Below are positions 35,123 to 42,607 of a DNA stretch of 64,000 nt, piece by piece. The notes beneath the pieces were generated by a model. It did not search any database and was not told the origin of the DNA. It saw only the letters and a program-made list of their open reading frames with translations. Source of the DNA: Streptomyces sp. AC558_RSS880 (GTDB lineage: Bacteria; Actinomycetota; Actinomycetes; Streptomycetales; Streptomycetaceae); contig NZ_JAGMUJ010000022.1 of the NCBI RefSeq assembly GCF_019049255.1, forward strand, positions 1 to 64,000, in the 5' to 3' direction. Within the stretch, counting starts at the first letter, position 1; the number at the start of each line of letters is the position of its first letter. Position numbers and translations under genes: made by a program.

Positions 35123-35746
35123 TCACTGCGATCTGAGTTCTTCCACCTCTCCGGCGGCCCGGTGTGCTCCGGCCGCGATCAGCCGGGCCACGCTCAAGGG
35201 CGCGCAGAGCACGGCGGCCGACGGCATGGGGACAGCCCAGTAGGACCCGGCTCCATACGCCGGTTGATCGACGACGTCCAGCCGAGGCACCCCCAGGTAG
35301 GTGCCGCGTCCCAGACAGTCCACCTCCTGTGCACGCCAGTCCTCCGCCGCCGCACGCCATGTCACCGGCACGCTGCCCGGCACGAGTGCGTAGTACCGGA
35401 GTCCGTACGCATCACAGATGACGGGACCACCGTCGAGGACCTCGTCGAGGAAGGCGTCGGTCTCCTGGGGATCGGCGGTCTCCGCCGCTGCGGACACCAG
35501 GCGCCCCGGGATACGCACCGCGGAGAACAGAGTGCCGAGGGGAAGCAAGGCGATCCCGTGCTCCTGCCACTCCTCACGGGCCCGACTGGGGCACGAGTGC
35601 GCGGACAGCAGCCAGTGCTCGACGGCCAGTCGCCGATCAGCGGCCAAGTGCACGGTCACGCCGGAGTCCGTCTCGACCGGCCTCAGAGCGCGTCGCGCTC
35701 CCGCAGCAGGCGACCTGATCGATTCCTCTGCACGATGTGTATTCAC
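35123..35746 (-). CDS. Small primase/polymerase-like protein, function unknown
   Basis: 207 residues. I recognise only a loose likeness to short Streptomyces proteins annotated as bifunctional DNA primase/polymerase N-terminal domain: W-L-x3-A near VEHWLLSAHSCPSRAREEW, then ALLPLGTLFSAVRIPGRLV, GGPVICDAYGLRYYALVPG, GRGTYLGVPRL and GSYWAVPMP. The GTG start (VNTHRAEES) is the first plausible one after the divergent promoter; there is no clear ribosome site. Catalytic residues cannot be identified. It faces the XRE/TPR regulator across 112 bp, so the two probably form a regulated pair carried by the island. Confidence 0.65.
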   Translation of the reverse strand: MNTHRAEESIRSPAAGARRALRPVETDSGVTVHLAADRRLAVEHWLLSAHSCPSRAREEWQEHGIALLPLGTLFSAVRIPGRLVSAAAETADPQETDAFLDEVLDGGPVICDAYGLRYYALVPGSVPVTWRAAAEDWRAQEVDCLGRGTYLGVPRLDVVDQPAYGAGSYWAVPMPSAAVLCAPLSVARLIAAGAHRAAGEVEELRSQ

Positions 35747-35858
35747 ACGGTGATGATGAGTGAGCAGGGAGAGGGTGAACCAGGTCGTTCCGTGGCCATG
35801 CGCGGCCACGTCGCGGCCATGGCCGCAGGCGGGGGCGATGACACCACAGACTGGGCCC

Positions 35859-37103
35859 ATGAGTCGCAACGACGCATTGAGAGCGGCGAGGCTCAAGGCC
35901 GGTTGGCGCACCATTGAGCAAGCAGCCACTCGGCTCACCGAGCACGGACAACGCCTGCTAGGCGACCGGCACTTCACCGTATCGGCGCGTACGTGGCGCC
36001 GCTGGGAGGGCGGCCGCCCTGGCTGGCCGCCCGAGGAGACCGCCGTCGTCATCCACGACGCGTTGGGCCGCTGGCCGGAGGAACTGGGCTTCACCACGCC
36101 GCCCGGATGGATCCGCCCGGAGCAGCACGAAGGCGAACAGGTGAAGCGCCGTACCTTCGTGTCCGTCACCGCTGCGGCCCTCGTGTCGGGTCCAATTGCA
36201 CCGCAGTACGTCGATCCGGCTCTCATCGACTACTTCGTACAGCAGTTGGAAGGGCACTACCGGGCCGACATGTTCCTCGGCCCCCACGACCTGATCGGCA
36301 CCGTTTCCGCGCAGTACCAGCTCATCGACAAGCTGATCCGCTCCGCCGAGGGTGAGACCCGACGGGGTCTGCTCAGAGCCGGCGCGGCCTACGCGGCCCT
36401 GGTCGGCTGGCTGTACCAGGACGCGGGTGACCTGAACGGCTCGGCCTTCTGGCGAGGCATCACCCAGGAGATCGCCGTCCGCTCCCGGGAACCGCACCTG
36501 ATCGGCTACGCCCTCGTCAACCAGGCGCAGGTCCGCACCGACCTCGGTGACGGCCGCGCGGTCGTCGACCTGTGCGAGGCCGTCCTGGAGAACTCGAGCC
36601 GCATGGTGCCGAAGGTGCGCATCATGGCCCTTCAGCAGCAGGCTCACGGTGCCAGCCTCACCGGCGACCGCGCCGCCGTCGACCAACTCATCGACCAGGC
36701 CGACGCCCTGCTGCCCCGGGTGGACGACGACCTGCCCTGGGGCAACGCCTGCCGTCGCACACCCGCCTACCTGGAAGTCCAACGCGCCACCTGTTACGGC
36801 CGACTGGGACTCGGCCATGAGGCCCTCTCTCTGTGGAATCAGATCCTCACGTCCGTCCCGGAGACGGCCCGGAGAGACCGAGGCGTCTACCTGGCACGTC
36901 ACGCCACGGCTGCGGCCAAAGCCGGTGAGCCCGACCAGGCGTGGGAGATCGCGCGACCCGCGGTTGACATCGCCGCGGAGACCAGGTCGGCTCGTATGCG
37001 CAGAGAGCTCGGAAGCCTCCGACAGGCAATGCAGCCGTGGCAGGATGCCCCCGTCGGCCGGGATCTGTGGGGAGCCCTGGCGCACGTGACCGAGGGGGGC
37101 TGA
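35859..37103 (+). CDS. XRE-type regulator with C-terminal TPR-like helical domain
   Basis: 414 residues. An N-terminal helix-turn-helix (about 3-75; NDALRAARLKAGWRTIEQAATRL, SARTWRRWEGGRPGWPP) is followed by a short link with KRRTFVSVTAAALVSG and a long helical repeat region (about 130-405) resembling the TPR-like half of many Streptomyces regulators (LLRAGAAYAALVGWLYQDAGDLNGSAFWR). Such proteins may bind signal peptides or partner proteins. ATG MSRNDAL was chosen because it begins the HTH; an upstream in-frame ATG adds 33 low-quality residues. It is divergent from the 207-residue gene and lies 2 nt before the dehydratase. Confidence 0.85.
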   Translation: MSRNDALRAARLKAGWRTIEQAATRLTEHGQRLLGDRHFTVSARTWRRWEGGRPGWPPEETAVVIHDALGRWPEELGFTTPPGWIRPEQHEGEQVKRRTFVSVTAAALVSGPIAPQYVDPALIDYFVQQLEGHYRADMFLGPHDLIGTVSAQYQLIDKLIRSAEGETRRGLLRAGAAYAALVGWLYQDAGDLNGSAFWRGITQEIAVRSREPHLIGYALVNQAQVRTDLGDGRAVVDLCEAVLENSSRMVPKVRIMALQQQAHGASLTGDRAAVDQLIDQADALLPRVDDDLPWGNACRRTPAYLEVQRATCYGRLGLGHEALSLWNQILTSVPETARRDRGVYLARHATAAAKAGEPDQAWEIARPAVDIAAETRSARMRRELGSLRQAMQPWQDAPVGRDLWGALAHVTEGG

Positions 37104-37105
37104 TC

Positions 37106-37426
37106 GTGGCGGAGGCACCAGTGCCGCTGACCGAGGACGAGATCGAGTCGGCCCTGCACGATGCTCCCGGCTGGCGACGCGACGGCGACAAAATCACCCG
37201 CGCATTCGGCATCCGCTACCACGGGGGCGTGGCGCTGATCGTCCACGTCGCCGACATCGAACGCCTCATCGGCCACCACGCCGACATCGACCTGCGTTGG
37301 GACCACGTCCGGTTCGCCATCACCACCCACGACGCCGACCACAAACTGACGTCTGCGGACTTCGACTTGGCCCACCGCATCGACACCATCGCCCGGGCCC
37401 ACGGTGCGGATCCGCTGAGCGTCTGA
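37106..37426 (+). CDS. Pterin-4a-carbinolamine dehydratase-like protein
   Basis: 106-residue PCD/DCoH-fold protein (MAEAPVPLTEDEIESALHDAPGWRRDGDKITRAF...). The usual active motif [E/K]xHHP is represented by GHHADID followed by WDHVRFAITTHDADHKLTSADFDLAHRID, so the proline is replaced and the central histidines are kept. GTG start with GAGGGGGG overlapping the end of the regulator gene, 2 nt gap, so it is cotranscribed with it. In bacteria without aromatic hydroxylases these proteins may act in folate-like salvage or as transcriptional cofactors; here its coupling to a regulator is suggestive only. Confidence 0.88.
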   Translation: MAEAPVPLTEDEIESALHDAPGWRRDGDKITRAFGIRYHGGVALIVHVADIERLIGHHADIDLRWDHVRFAITTHDADHKLTSADFDLAHRIDTIARAHGADPLSV

Positions 37427-37752
37427 CCTCGGACTGCAGCGACGCGTACAGAAAAGCCAATCACGGCCACTGCCAACCATCACCTGGGACCGGGCACAGC
37501 ACCTGAATCCCACTGAGTTACAACCTTCTTCACGGGTTCAAGGCGGCGCGCTCGGCGGCTGCGGGCATGAGGTGGGAAGACACCCTCTGTGGCTGGGGCG
37601 GCCGACTCCACGGCTTTAGGCAGCCACTTTGGGGCGAGCCTCTAAGATCTTGACCCCAACGTCGTGCTTTAACGGGCAGGTCCACAGACTGCCCGACTCG
37701 CCATCAGCTTACGGGGCCAAGATCACTCGCCCCAAAGCAGCTCCACCGACCT
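37427..37752. other. Gap with a nested hairpin
   Basis: 326 bp between the convergent dehydratase and HEPN-like genes. Apart from the structured element at 37627-37737 I see no gene or repeat of the R1-R3 families. Confidence 0.6.
37627..37737. ncRNA. Nested inverted repeats, possible structured RNA or folded-DNA site
   Basis: Three concentric stems: outer CTTTGGGGCGAG/CTCGCCCCAAAG (perfect, 12 bp), middle GATCTTGACCCC/GGGGCCAAGATC (11 of 12), inner CGGGCAG/CTGCCCG (7 bp, 9-nt loop), with asymmetric internal loops. It starts 16 nt beyond the stop of the HEPN-like gene. It is far larger than a simple terminator. It could be an RNA partner of that gene, a long terminator, a MITE remnant, or a site used as folded single strand. 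Strand unknown. Confidence 0.5.
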
Positions 37753-39012
37753 TCAATCCGACACTTCGCCACTCTTTACGAAATGTGACCTGCCAGGCAG
37801 TTGCCCCTTGATAGCCATCATGAGCAATTTTTGGGCTGCGGTTTTCATGCCCCGGAGAATCTGCCACTGAAAAGAAGCCTCTGGCGGCATTATGAAAGAG
37901 CTAAACCTGAAAGAACCGGGGGCCACCTCGGCCCCATGAAGGCGTCCAGTGTGCACCGTCTTGGAACGACTCCCATAAACCCGACGCAAGGATTCGGCAC
38001 CCTCTTGACCGACTGCCAGCTTCAGAGTCTCAAAGAACTTATCTCCGATATTGACGTGATTTCGGCAAACTCCACAACGCTGTTCATGGAACAACATCAG
38101 TGAAATTGCCTCTACAGTCGACACGTAAGAGACCAGTGCCAAGCTAGGATGGCGACCTTCTATCCGAAGACCCTCCATGTACATGGAAACCGCAGTTTGC
38201 AGCTTGGTTCGCTTATTCAGCCGGATCCATGCGTCAGCGAGCCGATCTGCCACTTCAAACGCGGGAAGTTCGTCCATGGCTGGTGCAGTTTTCATATCCG
38301 GATCCAATCGGATCCACGGTGGATGATCAGGCAGGCGACGTTCCCCCCACTCCAAGGGGGCAGGGGGTTCCATTACGTCAATCAGAACACCCCAGACAAG
38401 CGACAAGAATGCGGCCAGCTTGCCGAGCTGTTCAGCCGCTAAAGGTTGAGCACCGCCCCAGTCGTAACCGAGACTAGAACCACGAACAGTGATAGGGACC
38501 GTCGGTCGGAAAGACCAGGAGCTCATGGTGTGAACGGGCGCACGTTCCACATTCCAGAAGTAGCGCTCCATAGAAAGAAGCTCAACTCCCGGCAGCTTGA
38601 ACCCTTGAGATAGACGGCGAGGTATAGCCTCACTGTACACCGACGTGGAATCTCCAATGATCGCCGACCATTTATGAGTCTGATCTTTTTCCTCAAGTCC
38701 AGCGGTGGCCTTTTCTGCAGCCTCTCGAAAATTATCTACAAGTTTGAGGTTTACTACTTCATTCCCGCACACCCATACTTCGATGACATCTTCGGGAAGG
38801 GGAACGATAATCAGGCGAGTATCAAATTCCTCACAATCGGTTGACACGCGCACTTCGACAAAGGGACCCATTTCCCCACCCGCTCGCGTTCCATGCCCGG
38901 AAATGCTGGAGATTTCCTTCAGGTGTGCAACTAGCCGTGAGATCCACTCGTCACCCCTGGACTGCCAAGGTACGGAAAATTTGCCCAGCGGTCGGTACCA
39001 CTCGTAATTCAT
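37753..39012 (-). CDS. HEPN-like (ApeA-type) protein, possible RNase/defence
   Basis: 419 residues, encoded at about 52 % G+C against about 70 % around it, a clear sign of recent transfer. The N-terminal 270 residues are of no family I can name with confidence. The C-terminal part (about 275-400) is helical: LALVSYVSTVEAISLMLF, a CxxC knuckle (Cys313, Cys316), and RSKTVH (Arg349-His354), the RX4H signature of HEPN ribonucleases, in the context Y-x2-RS-x2-VHTG seen in ApeA-like proteins. HEPN proteins act as toxins or anti-phage effectors. The assignment rests on motif spacing only. ATG start; no partner gene, but a nested hairpin follows. Confidence 0.7.
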   Translation of the reverse strand: MNYEWYRPLGKFSVPWQSRGDEWISRLVAHLKEISSISGHGTRAGGEMGPFVEVRVSTDCEEFDTRLIIVPLPEDVIEVWVCGNEVVNLKLVDNFREAAEKATAGLEEKDQTHKWSAIIGDSTSVYSEAIPRRLSQGFKLPGVELLSMERYFWNVERAPVHTMSSWSFRPTVPITVRGSSLGYDWGGAQPLAAEQLGKLAAFLSLVWGVLIDVMEPPAPLEWGERRLPDHPPWIRLDPDMKTAPAMDELPAFEVADRLADAWIRLNKRTKLQTAVSMYMEGLRIEGRHPSLALVSYVSTVEAISLMLFHEQRCGVCRNHVNIGDKFFETLKLAVGQEGAESLRRVYGSRSKTVHTGRLHGAEVAPGSFRFSSFIMPPEASFQWQILRGMKTAAQKLLMMAIKGQLPGRSHFVKSGEVSD

Positions 39013-39476
39013 TTTCCACCCCGCCTACTGTGAGGGGACCAGTTACGTCACCCCAACATCATCACCAGCGCCTTTGGTGGTGTCACCAGATTTTCGAAGC
39101 CGGCGGCACCTGCCTTCGTCTGATGGCGGAGGCAGGCGGCTACCTGGCTCTCATATTGGGCCGTCTCTGGGCCGTACGAGGGTACCTGCCGCCGACCAAA
39201 GACGACAGAAGCCCACGGCATCTGAACTGGTCAGAGCCGTAGGCTTCGTCAGGCCCGCTGGTCAGCGGAACTGGTGAATCAGTAGACCGGCATTTTAGGT
39301 TCTCCGGACAGACGGCCGTGCCCGTGCCAGAGCGTGCGGGGAACCACGGGGAATAGCGGGGATCAAGGCCGACGGTCATGCAGGCCCTCGCGTCACTTCG
39401 CCGCAGGTCAGCACAGCAACCGCCGTCAAGAAATCCGAGCTTCCCAAGTTGAGAGTCCCGCTTCTATCCTTCGCTC
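39013..39476. other. Gap holding repeat R1 copy 1
   Basis: 464 bp without a supported gene. Left part is the HEPN gene upstream region; right part is repeat R1 (39323-39455). Confidence 0.55.
39323..39455. repeat. Repeat R1, copy 1
   Basis: 133-bp block beginning CGTGCCAGAGCGTGC, with GGGGAACCACGGGGAA, GCCGCAGGTCAG and ending CTTCCCAAGTTGAGAG. It matches 40668-40799 at its beginning, middle and end. I recall similar text between integrase genes and tRNA attachment sites in Streptomyces integrative elements. It ends 21 bp before the next start codon. Confidence 0.7.
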
Positions 39477-39779
39477 ATGGTCGGCATCGAGCTTCCGCGG
39501 TGCTTGGTCGCGCTGCAACTCAGCGTCTACACAGCACGACTGAGGGTGGTGGAGCATGTGCGTACGAACGGGCCGACACGTGACTGGAGCCCTGAGATCC
39601 ATGCCGAAGGAGCGAACTTGCAACAGGCATGCGAGGTGAGTGAGGCCGCTCTTCAGAAGGCCATTGATGAAAGTGGTTTGGAGCAGCAGCACGGCCGGCG
39701 CGCTCTTCGCCGGGCCCTCATGGCGGCGGCCTCACCGCAGATGCCTGGCCAGCCCGGGACTACGCCTGGCACCACGTGA
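39477..39779 (+). CDS. Small hypothetical protein
   Basis: 100 residues, MVGIELPRCLVALQLSVYTARLRVVEHVRTNGP..., with a central helix-rich segment (EIHAEGANLQQACEVSEAALQKAIDES) and no signal or motif I recognise. The ATG follows repeat R1, and the stop codon lies inside repeat R2, so the gene fills one repeat-bounded block exactly. Coding evidence is limited to moderate third-position G+C bias. It may be a true cassette gene or a remnant. Confidence 0.5.
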   Translation: MVGIELPRCLVALQLSVYTARLRVVEHVRTNGPTRDWSPEIHAEGANLQQACEVSEAALQKAIDESGLEQQHGRRALRRALMAAASPQMPGQPGTTPGTT

Positions 39780-39826
39780 GTATCTAACTGCGTGACAACG
39801 CCGACGCACAACAGCGGACAGGCACA
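39776..39826. repeat. Repeat R2, copy 1
   Basis: Block with TCTAACTGCGTGACAACGCC and CAGCGGACAGGCAC, about 85 % identical to 42467-42517. Begins at the stop codon of the 100-residue gene. Confidence 0.7.
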
Positions 39827-39859
39827 GGCCCCCCAGGCCTCCCGCTCCCTCTGCTCCGT

Positions 39860-40189
39860 TCAGGGTGAGGGCCTGAAGCCGGCGGATTGGTCGAGGCGGA
39901 ACGGAGAGCCTGGAGCCGTCGGAGTCCAACCCTCTTGGAGAGCAAGGTGAATGACCTGGGCAACGCCGGACGGCAGTACAGGCGTGGCCACGCGGCCGAA
40001 CCAGTTACTCGGATGCGGCTGGTTGGTAGTGATCACGAGCGGCATGCCCGGGGTGTCCGCATGCTCGACCACGAAAGTGCACGGCGTCCAGGCCAGTCCC
40101 TGGAAATACGTCGGCCTGCCTCGCAGCCGCCAGCGGTAGGCCGTGCCGTCGACGACGATCCGTCGTGATCCCTTGCGGGCCAGTGCCAT
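39860..40189 (-). CDS. Small conserved Streptomyces protein
   Basis: 109 residues, MALARKGSRRIVVDGTAYRWRLRGRPTYFQGLAWTPCTFVVEHADTPGMPLVITTNQPH..., ending in a segment that predicts as helix then coil (PSGVAQVIHLALQEGWTPTAPGSPF). I recall close relatives annotated only as hypothetical, often near polymorphic-toxin or immunity genes. AAGGGGGAGCC before the ATG is a very good ribosome site and decides the start. Probable single-gene block between R2 copy 1 and R3 copy 1. Confidence 0.8.
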   Translation of the reverse strand: MALARKGSRRIVVDGTAYRWRLRGRPTYFQGLAWTPCTFVVEHADTPGMPLVITTNQPHPSNWFGRVATPVLPSGVAQVIHLALQEGWTPTAPGSPFRLDQSAGFRPSP

Positions 40190-40258
40190 GGCTCCCCCTT
40201 CAACAGCGACGATGCTAGCGAGACCGAACGCAGTAGCGGCCGAGATAACCGGCCGCCC

Positions 40259-40325
40259 ATGAACGCAGGTGAACGCCCCTGCACGCAGCCCACCGCCCCA
40301 CCAACACAGTTGGAAAGCGTGCGCC
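40259..40325. repeat. Repeat R3, copy 1
   Basis: 67-bp block containing GAACGCAGGTGAACGCCCCT and ACACAGTTGGAAAGCGTG, identical at 63 of 67 positions to 41452-41518. I recall the AGTTGGAAAGCGTG text beside tRNA attachment sites of Streptomyces elements. Confidence 0.85.
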
Positions 40326-40363
40326 TTGGTGCCTGGCGGTCCCTGAGTACGCGATGCTTGGGT

Positions 40364-40654
40364 ATGGCCCCTGAACCCAGCGCTGCTCCGCCGACGACCA
40401 CACACGTGAGTGCGGTGACCGATGGAACCACCAGAGTCTTCACGTGGAAGGAAGGCGCACGCATCGAGGTCCGCAACCTGGGCGGAGAGATCGTCATCGA
40501 GGCCAACGCCGCTGGGCTGAAGACTCTGGCCGGCCACCTCCTCACCCTCGCCCAGGACGGCACACCGGACGGTGCTCATCTCCATCTGGAGGAGAACAAC
40601 GGGCTCGAAGAAGGGTCCGTAAGCCTGGTTTTGGAGCGGTGCGACGACGAATGA
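40364..40654 (+). CDS. Imm32-like immunity protein
   Basis: 96 residues. The C-terminal 60 (RIEVRNLGGEIVIEANAAGL, then KTLAGHLLTLAQ, GAHLHLEENNGLEEGSVSLV) fit the immunity-protein family Imm32 as I recall it: EaNxxGLxxLAxxLLxLA, then GxHxHL and GSxxLxxE. Such proteins neutralise polymorphic toxins, yet no toxin gene is present in the window. The ATG at 40364 lies 39 bp after repeat R3. Ends 14 bp before repeat R1 copy 2. Confidence 0.75.
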   Translation: MAPEPSAAPPTTTHVSAVTDGTTRVFTWKEGARIEVRNLGGEIVIEANAAGLKTLAGHLLTLAQDGTPDGAHLHLEENNGLEEGSVSLVLERCDDE

Positions 40655-40667
40655 CTCGTGCCAGACG

Positions 40668-40799
40668 CGTGCCAGATCGTGTGGGGAACCACGGGGAACA
40701 GCGGGGAACCAACCGACCGTCTACCGCGCGTCTGCGTCGCGCCGCCGCAGGTCAGGCCTAGAGCAAGCCCTATACGCCCCAAGCTTCCCAAGCTGAGGT
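40668..40799. repeat. Repeat R1, copy 2
   Basis: 132-bp block (CGTGCCAGATCGTGT, GGGGAACCACGGGGAA, GCCGCAGGTCAG, CTTCCCAAGCTGAGGT) aligned with 39323-39455. It occupies nearly the whole gap between the convergent Imm32-like and DUF1877 genes. Confidence 0.7.
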
Positions 40800-40820
40800 C
40801 TCATCGCCGTCGGTGGCCCG

Positions 40821-41321
40821 TCAGTCCAGCCAGACAAGCATCGCGTCGTCCGCCCTGGCAGCAGCCTCGAAGAACTGTGTGAGGCCGCCGTACCAAGGAC
40901 GCCCCCATTCCAGTGAGCCGGGCTCACTCCATCCAAGGGGATAGACCTCGGCGCTGGTCAGTTCGGCAGGATCCACGCCACTGACGAGCTGGTCATAGCT
41001 GGTAGCCCGCAGAGCTTCCGCCGCAAGCCGGACCCGCTCAGGCCGCAGGTACCTCGGTGGCCCGTAGCCCCAATCCTCGTCCTCGGCGAACGGTTCCTCA
41101 CCGTGGATCACATTCACGGTGAACTCTGCGCGCGCCAGCAGGAAGCGGAGCATGTCCCAGGTCTTGTACGTACTGAAGTGGCGCGCCTCGGCCGGCGCAG
41201 GCTCTGTCTCCTCCTCGGCGTCTTGGACCTCTTCGACGAAGTCCAGAGCCCAGTCGGGGTCTTGGATCGCTCGATCAAGCTCAGCAGCCGTGACACGCAG
41301 GTACTCACCGATCATGCTCAT
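40821..41321 (-). CDS. DUF1877 (YfbM-like) protein
   Basis: 166-residue DUF1877 protein: MSMIGEYLRVTAAELDRAIQDPDWALDFVEEV near the start, HFSTYKTWDMLRFLLAR in the middle, and the characteristic AEALRATSYDQLVSGVDPAELTSAEVYPLGW with a C-terminal LTQFFEAAARADDAMLVWLD. The family is cytoplasmic and of unproven function, but members recur as immunity proteins in toxin loci (family knowledge). ATG start with no upstream competitor. It is a single-gene block between R1 copy 2 and R3 copy 2. Confidence 0.88.
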   Translation of the reverse strand: MSMIGEYLRVTAAELDRAIQDPDWALDFVEEVQDAEEETEPAPAEARHFSTYKTWDMLRFLLARAEFTVNVIHGEEPFAEDEDWGYGPPRYLRPERVRLAAEALRATSYDQLVSGVDPAELTSAEVYPLGWSEPGSLEWGRPWYGGLTQFFEAAARADDAMLVWLD

Positions 41322-41451
41322 GGTCGGAGACTAGGCGTGGTCTCTGACAACGATCGCCAGACGGGCCGTCTCAGTTTCCGTCTCATTCAGCCCGGTTCAC
41401 CGGCGTTCAGCCGAGACCGGCAGCCGATCCCAGCCTGGTGACGAGCCCTCA

Positions 41452-41518
41452 ATGAACGCAGGTGAACGCCCCTGCACACTGCCCACCACCCCATCAACAC
41501 AGTTGGAAAGCGTGCGCC
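41452..41518. repeat. Repeat R3, copy 2
   Basis: Near-identical to 40259-40325, same orientation, 1193 bp away. It is followed after 121 bp by the next plus-strand gene, as copy 1 is followed by the Imm32-like gene. Confidence 0.85.
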
Positions 41519-41639
41519 CCTGAGCAACCTCCTTGGGCCGCCGTGCACCGCTGCGCGGAGCAGTGCGCCTTCCACAGAGGACATGTGCCCGGCAATCCTG
41601 CACTGGTCCGCACGACGGTCGAGACCGGGGGTGGGAAGC

Positions 41640-41816
41640 GTGGCTCGTACGCAGTCCAGGTGTGGAGCGCTCACGGAGAAGGGCACTCGGTGCCGGCGGC
41701 TGGCGATGGTCGGTGCGTCGCGATGCAACCTGCACCGTGGCGAGTGGTCGTCGTACACCATCGAGAAGCGCAAGGAAGCCGAACGCAAGGCGAAGACACG
41801 CAAGCGGCGCAAGTGA
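41640..41816 (+). CDS. Small DUF5763-like Cys/His protein
   Basis: 58 residues, VARTQSRCGALTEKGTRCRRLAMVGASRCNLHRGEWS..., with the pattern C-x-A-x-T-x2-G-x2-C-R-R ... C-x2-H, a probable small zinc-binding module of the DUF5763 type often carried by mobile elements, and a basic tail (KRKEAERKAKTRKRRK) suited to nucleic acid. GTG start chosen from GGGGGTGGGA just before it; the longer frame upstream has no ribosome site. Confidence 0.65.
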   Translation: MARTQSRCGALTEKGTRCRRLAMVGASRCNLHRGEWSSYTIEKRKEAERKAKTRKRRK

Positions 41817-41917
41817 CCCCAGCCGGTGTGAGGTGACATCCATGGCTGACATCAACGACAGCGGACAGCGGCGGCGCCGCGCCCTCTGACGCGGTAGCGG
41901 CAGAGTGTCAGCGGGGC

Positions 41918-42403
41918 TCAGTCCTCGCCTACCTGCAGCAACACCACGGTGAAGGACCCGCCGGTCCCCGCAACGACCCCATCGAAGGTATGCCGGGTGA
42001 CCGGGTTCCACGCTCGCGCTCCGGGCACGAGTTCAGTGATGTTCGTGTACCAGGCGGCCTCATAGCCCAGCAGACGGACAACACGTTCCGCCGCTCTACG
42101 GGCGTGGGCGCGGTCTCGGCGTGCTGGGCCCGGGAACACGAGGTCGTAGGTCGCCAGGTAGGTCAAGAGCTCCACTGCGCGCTCAGCGTCGATCTGCAAG
42201 AGTGCGTCGTCGATCTCTACTGGTGTGTCCGGGCCGACTGCACCTTCCACTGCATACTGCTTCCAAGCCTCTTCAGCCTCGGCGGCCACTTGGCGAACGA
42301 GTCCCGAAACGGATCCGCCGGCCTGGTCGACCACGCGGCCGAAGACCCCGCCTTCTCGCGACAGAGAGCCAGTAAGAGCGCGCAGTTCCGCAGCTACGTC
42401 CAC
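41918..42403 (-). CDS. Hypothetical protein, possible immunity-type cargo
   Basis: 161 residues, acidic and helical: MDVAAELRALTGSLSREGGVFG..., LVRQVAAEAEEAWKQYAVEG, AERAVELLTYLATYDLVFPGPARR, and a C-terminal beta segment HTFDGVVAGTGGSFTVVLLQVGED. No family recognised. Composition and codon bias support coding. GTG start. The antisense frame over the same stretch is rejected because its translation is Cys/Arg-rich noise. Confidence 0.7.
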   Translation of the reverse strand: MDVAAELRALTGSLSREGGVFGRVVDQAGGSVSGLVRQVAAEAEEAWKQYAVEGAVGPDTPVEIDDALLQIDAERAVELLTYLATYDLVFPGPARRDRAHARRAAERVVRLLGYEAAWYTNITELVPGARAWNPVTRHTFDGVVAGTGGSFTVVLLQVGED

Positions 42404-42466
42404 CGTGCCATTCTCTACTGGGCCACCCCGACCCGGCCACGGCTGTGCCGCATCGTGCGATCCGCG

Positions 42467-42517
42467 GTGAGTGTCTAACTGCGTGACAATGCCGACGGAC
42501 AGCGGCGGACAAGCACG
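42467..42517. repeat. Repeat R2, copy 2, followed by an R1-like remnant
   Basis: GTGTCTAACTGCGTGACAAT and GGACAGCGGCGGACAAGCAC match 39776-39826. It continues to about 42590 with ATCGCCGCAGGTGAGAGGCG and CCGCCCAAGTTG, a decayed likeness of the distal part of R1. Confidence 0.65.
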
Positions 42518-42607
42518 GACACCCGCGGATCATCGCCGCAGGTGAGAGGCGCACTCGCTGCAGGTCGAGCCTCCGCCCAAGTTGCTTCGGGACGAAGGAG
42601 TCCCGAG

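Noticed and set aside
41990..42478. Plus-strand frame of 162 codons in the island
   Set aside because: The antisense minus-strand gene has much better composition, start and helical content; this frame is Cys/Arg/Ser-rich noise.
39430..42595. tRNA 3'-end fragments within R1 and R2 repeats (CCCAAGCTGAG, CCCAAGTTG)
   Set aside because: They recall tRNA attachment-site text, but no T-arm GGTTCGAATCC or acceptor stem is present, so I do not call a tRNA fragment.
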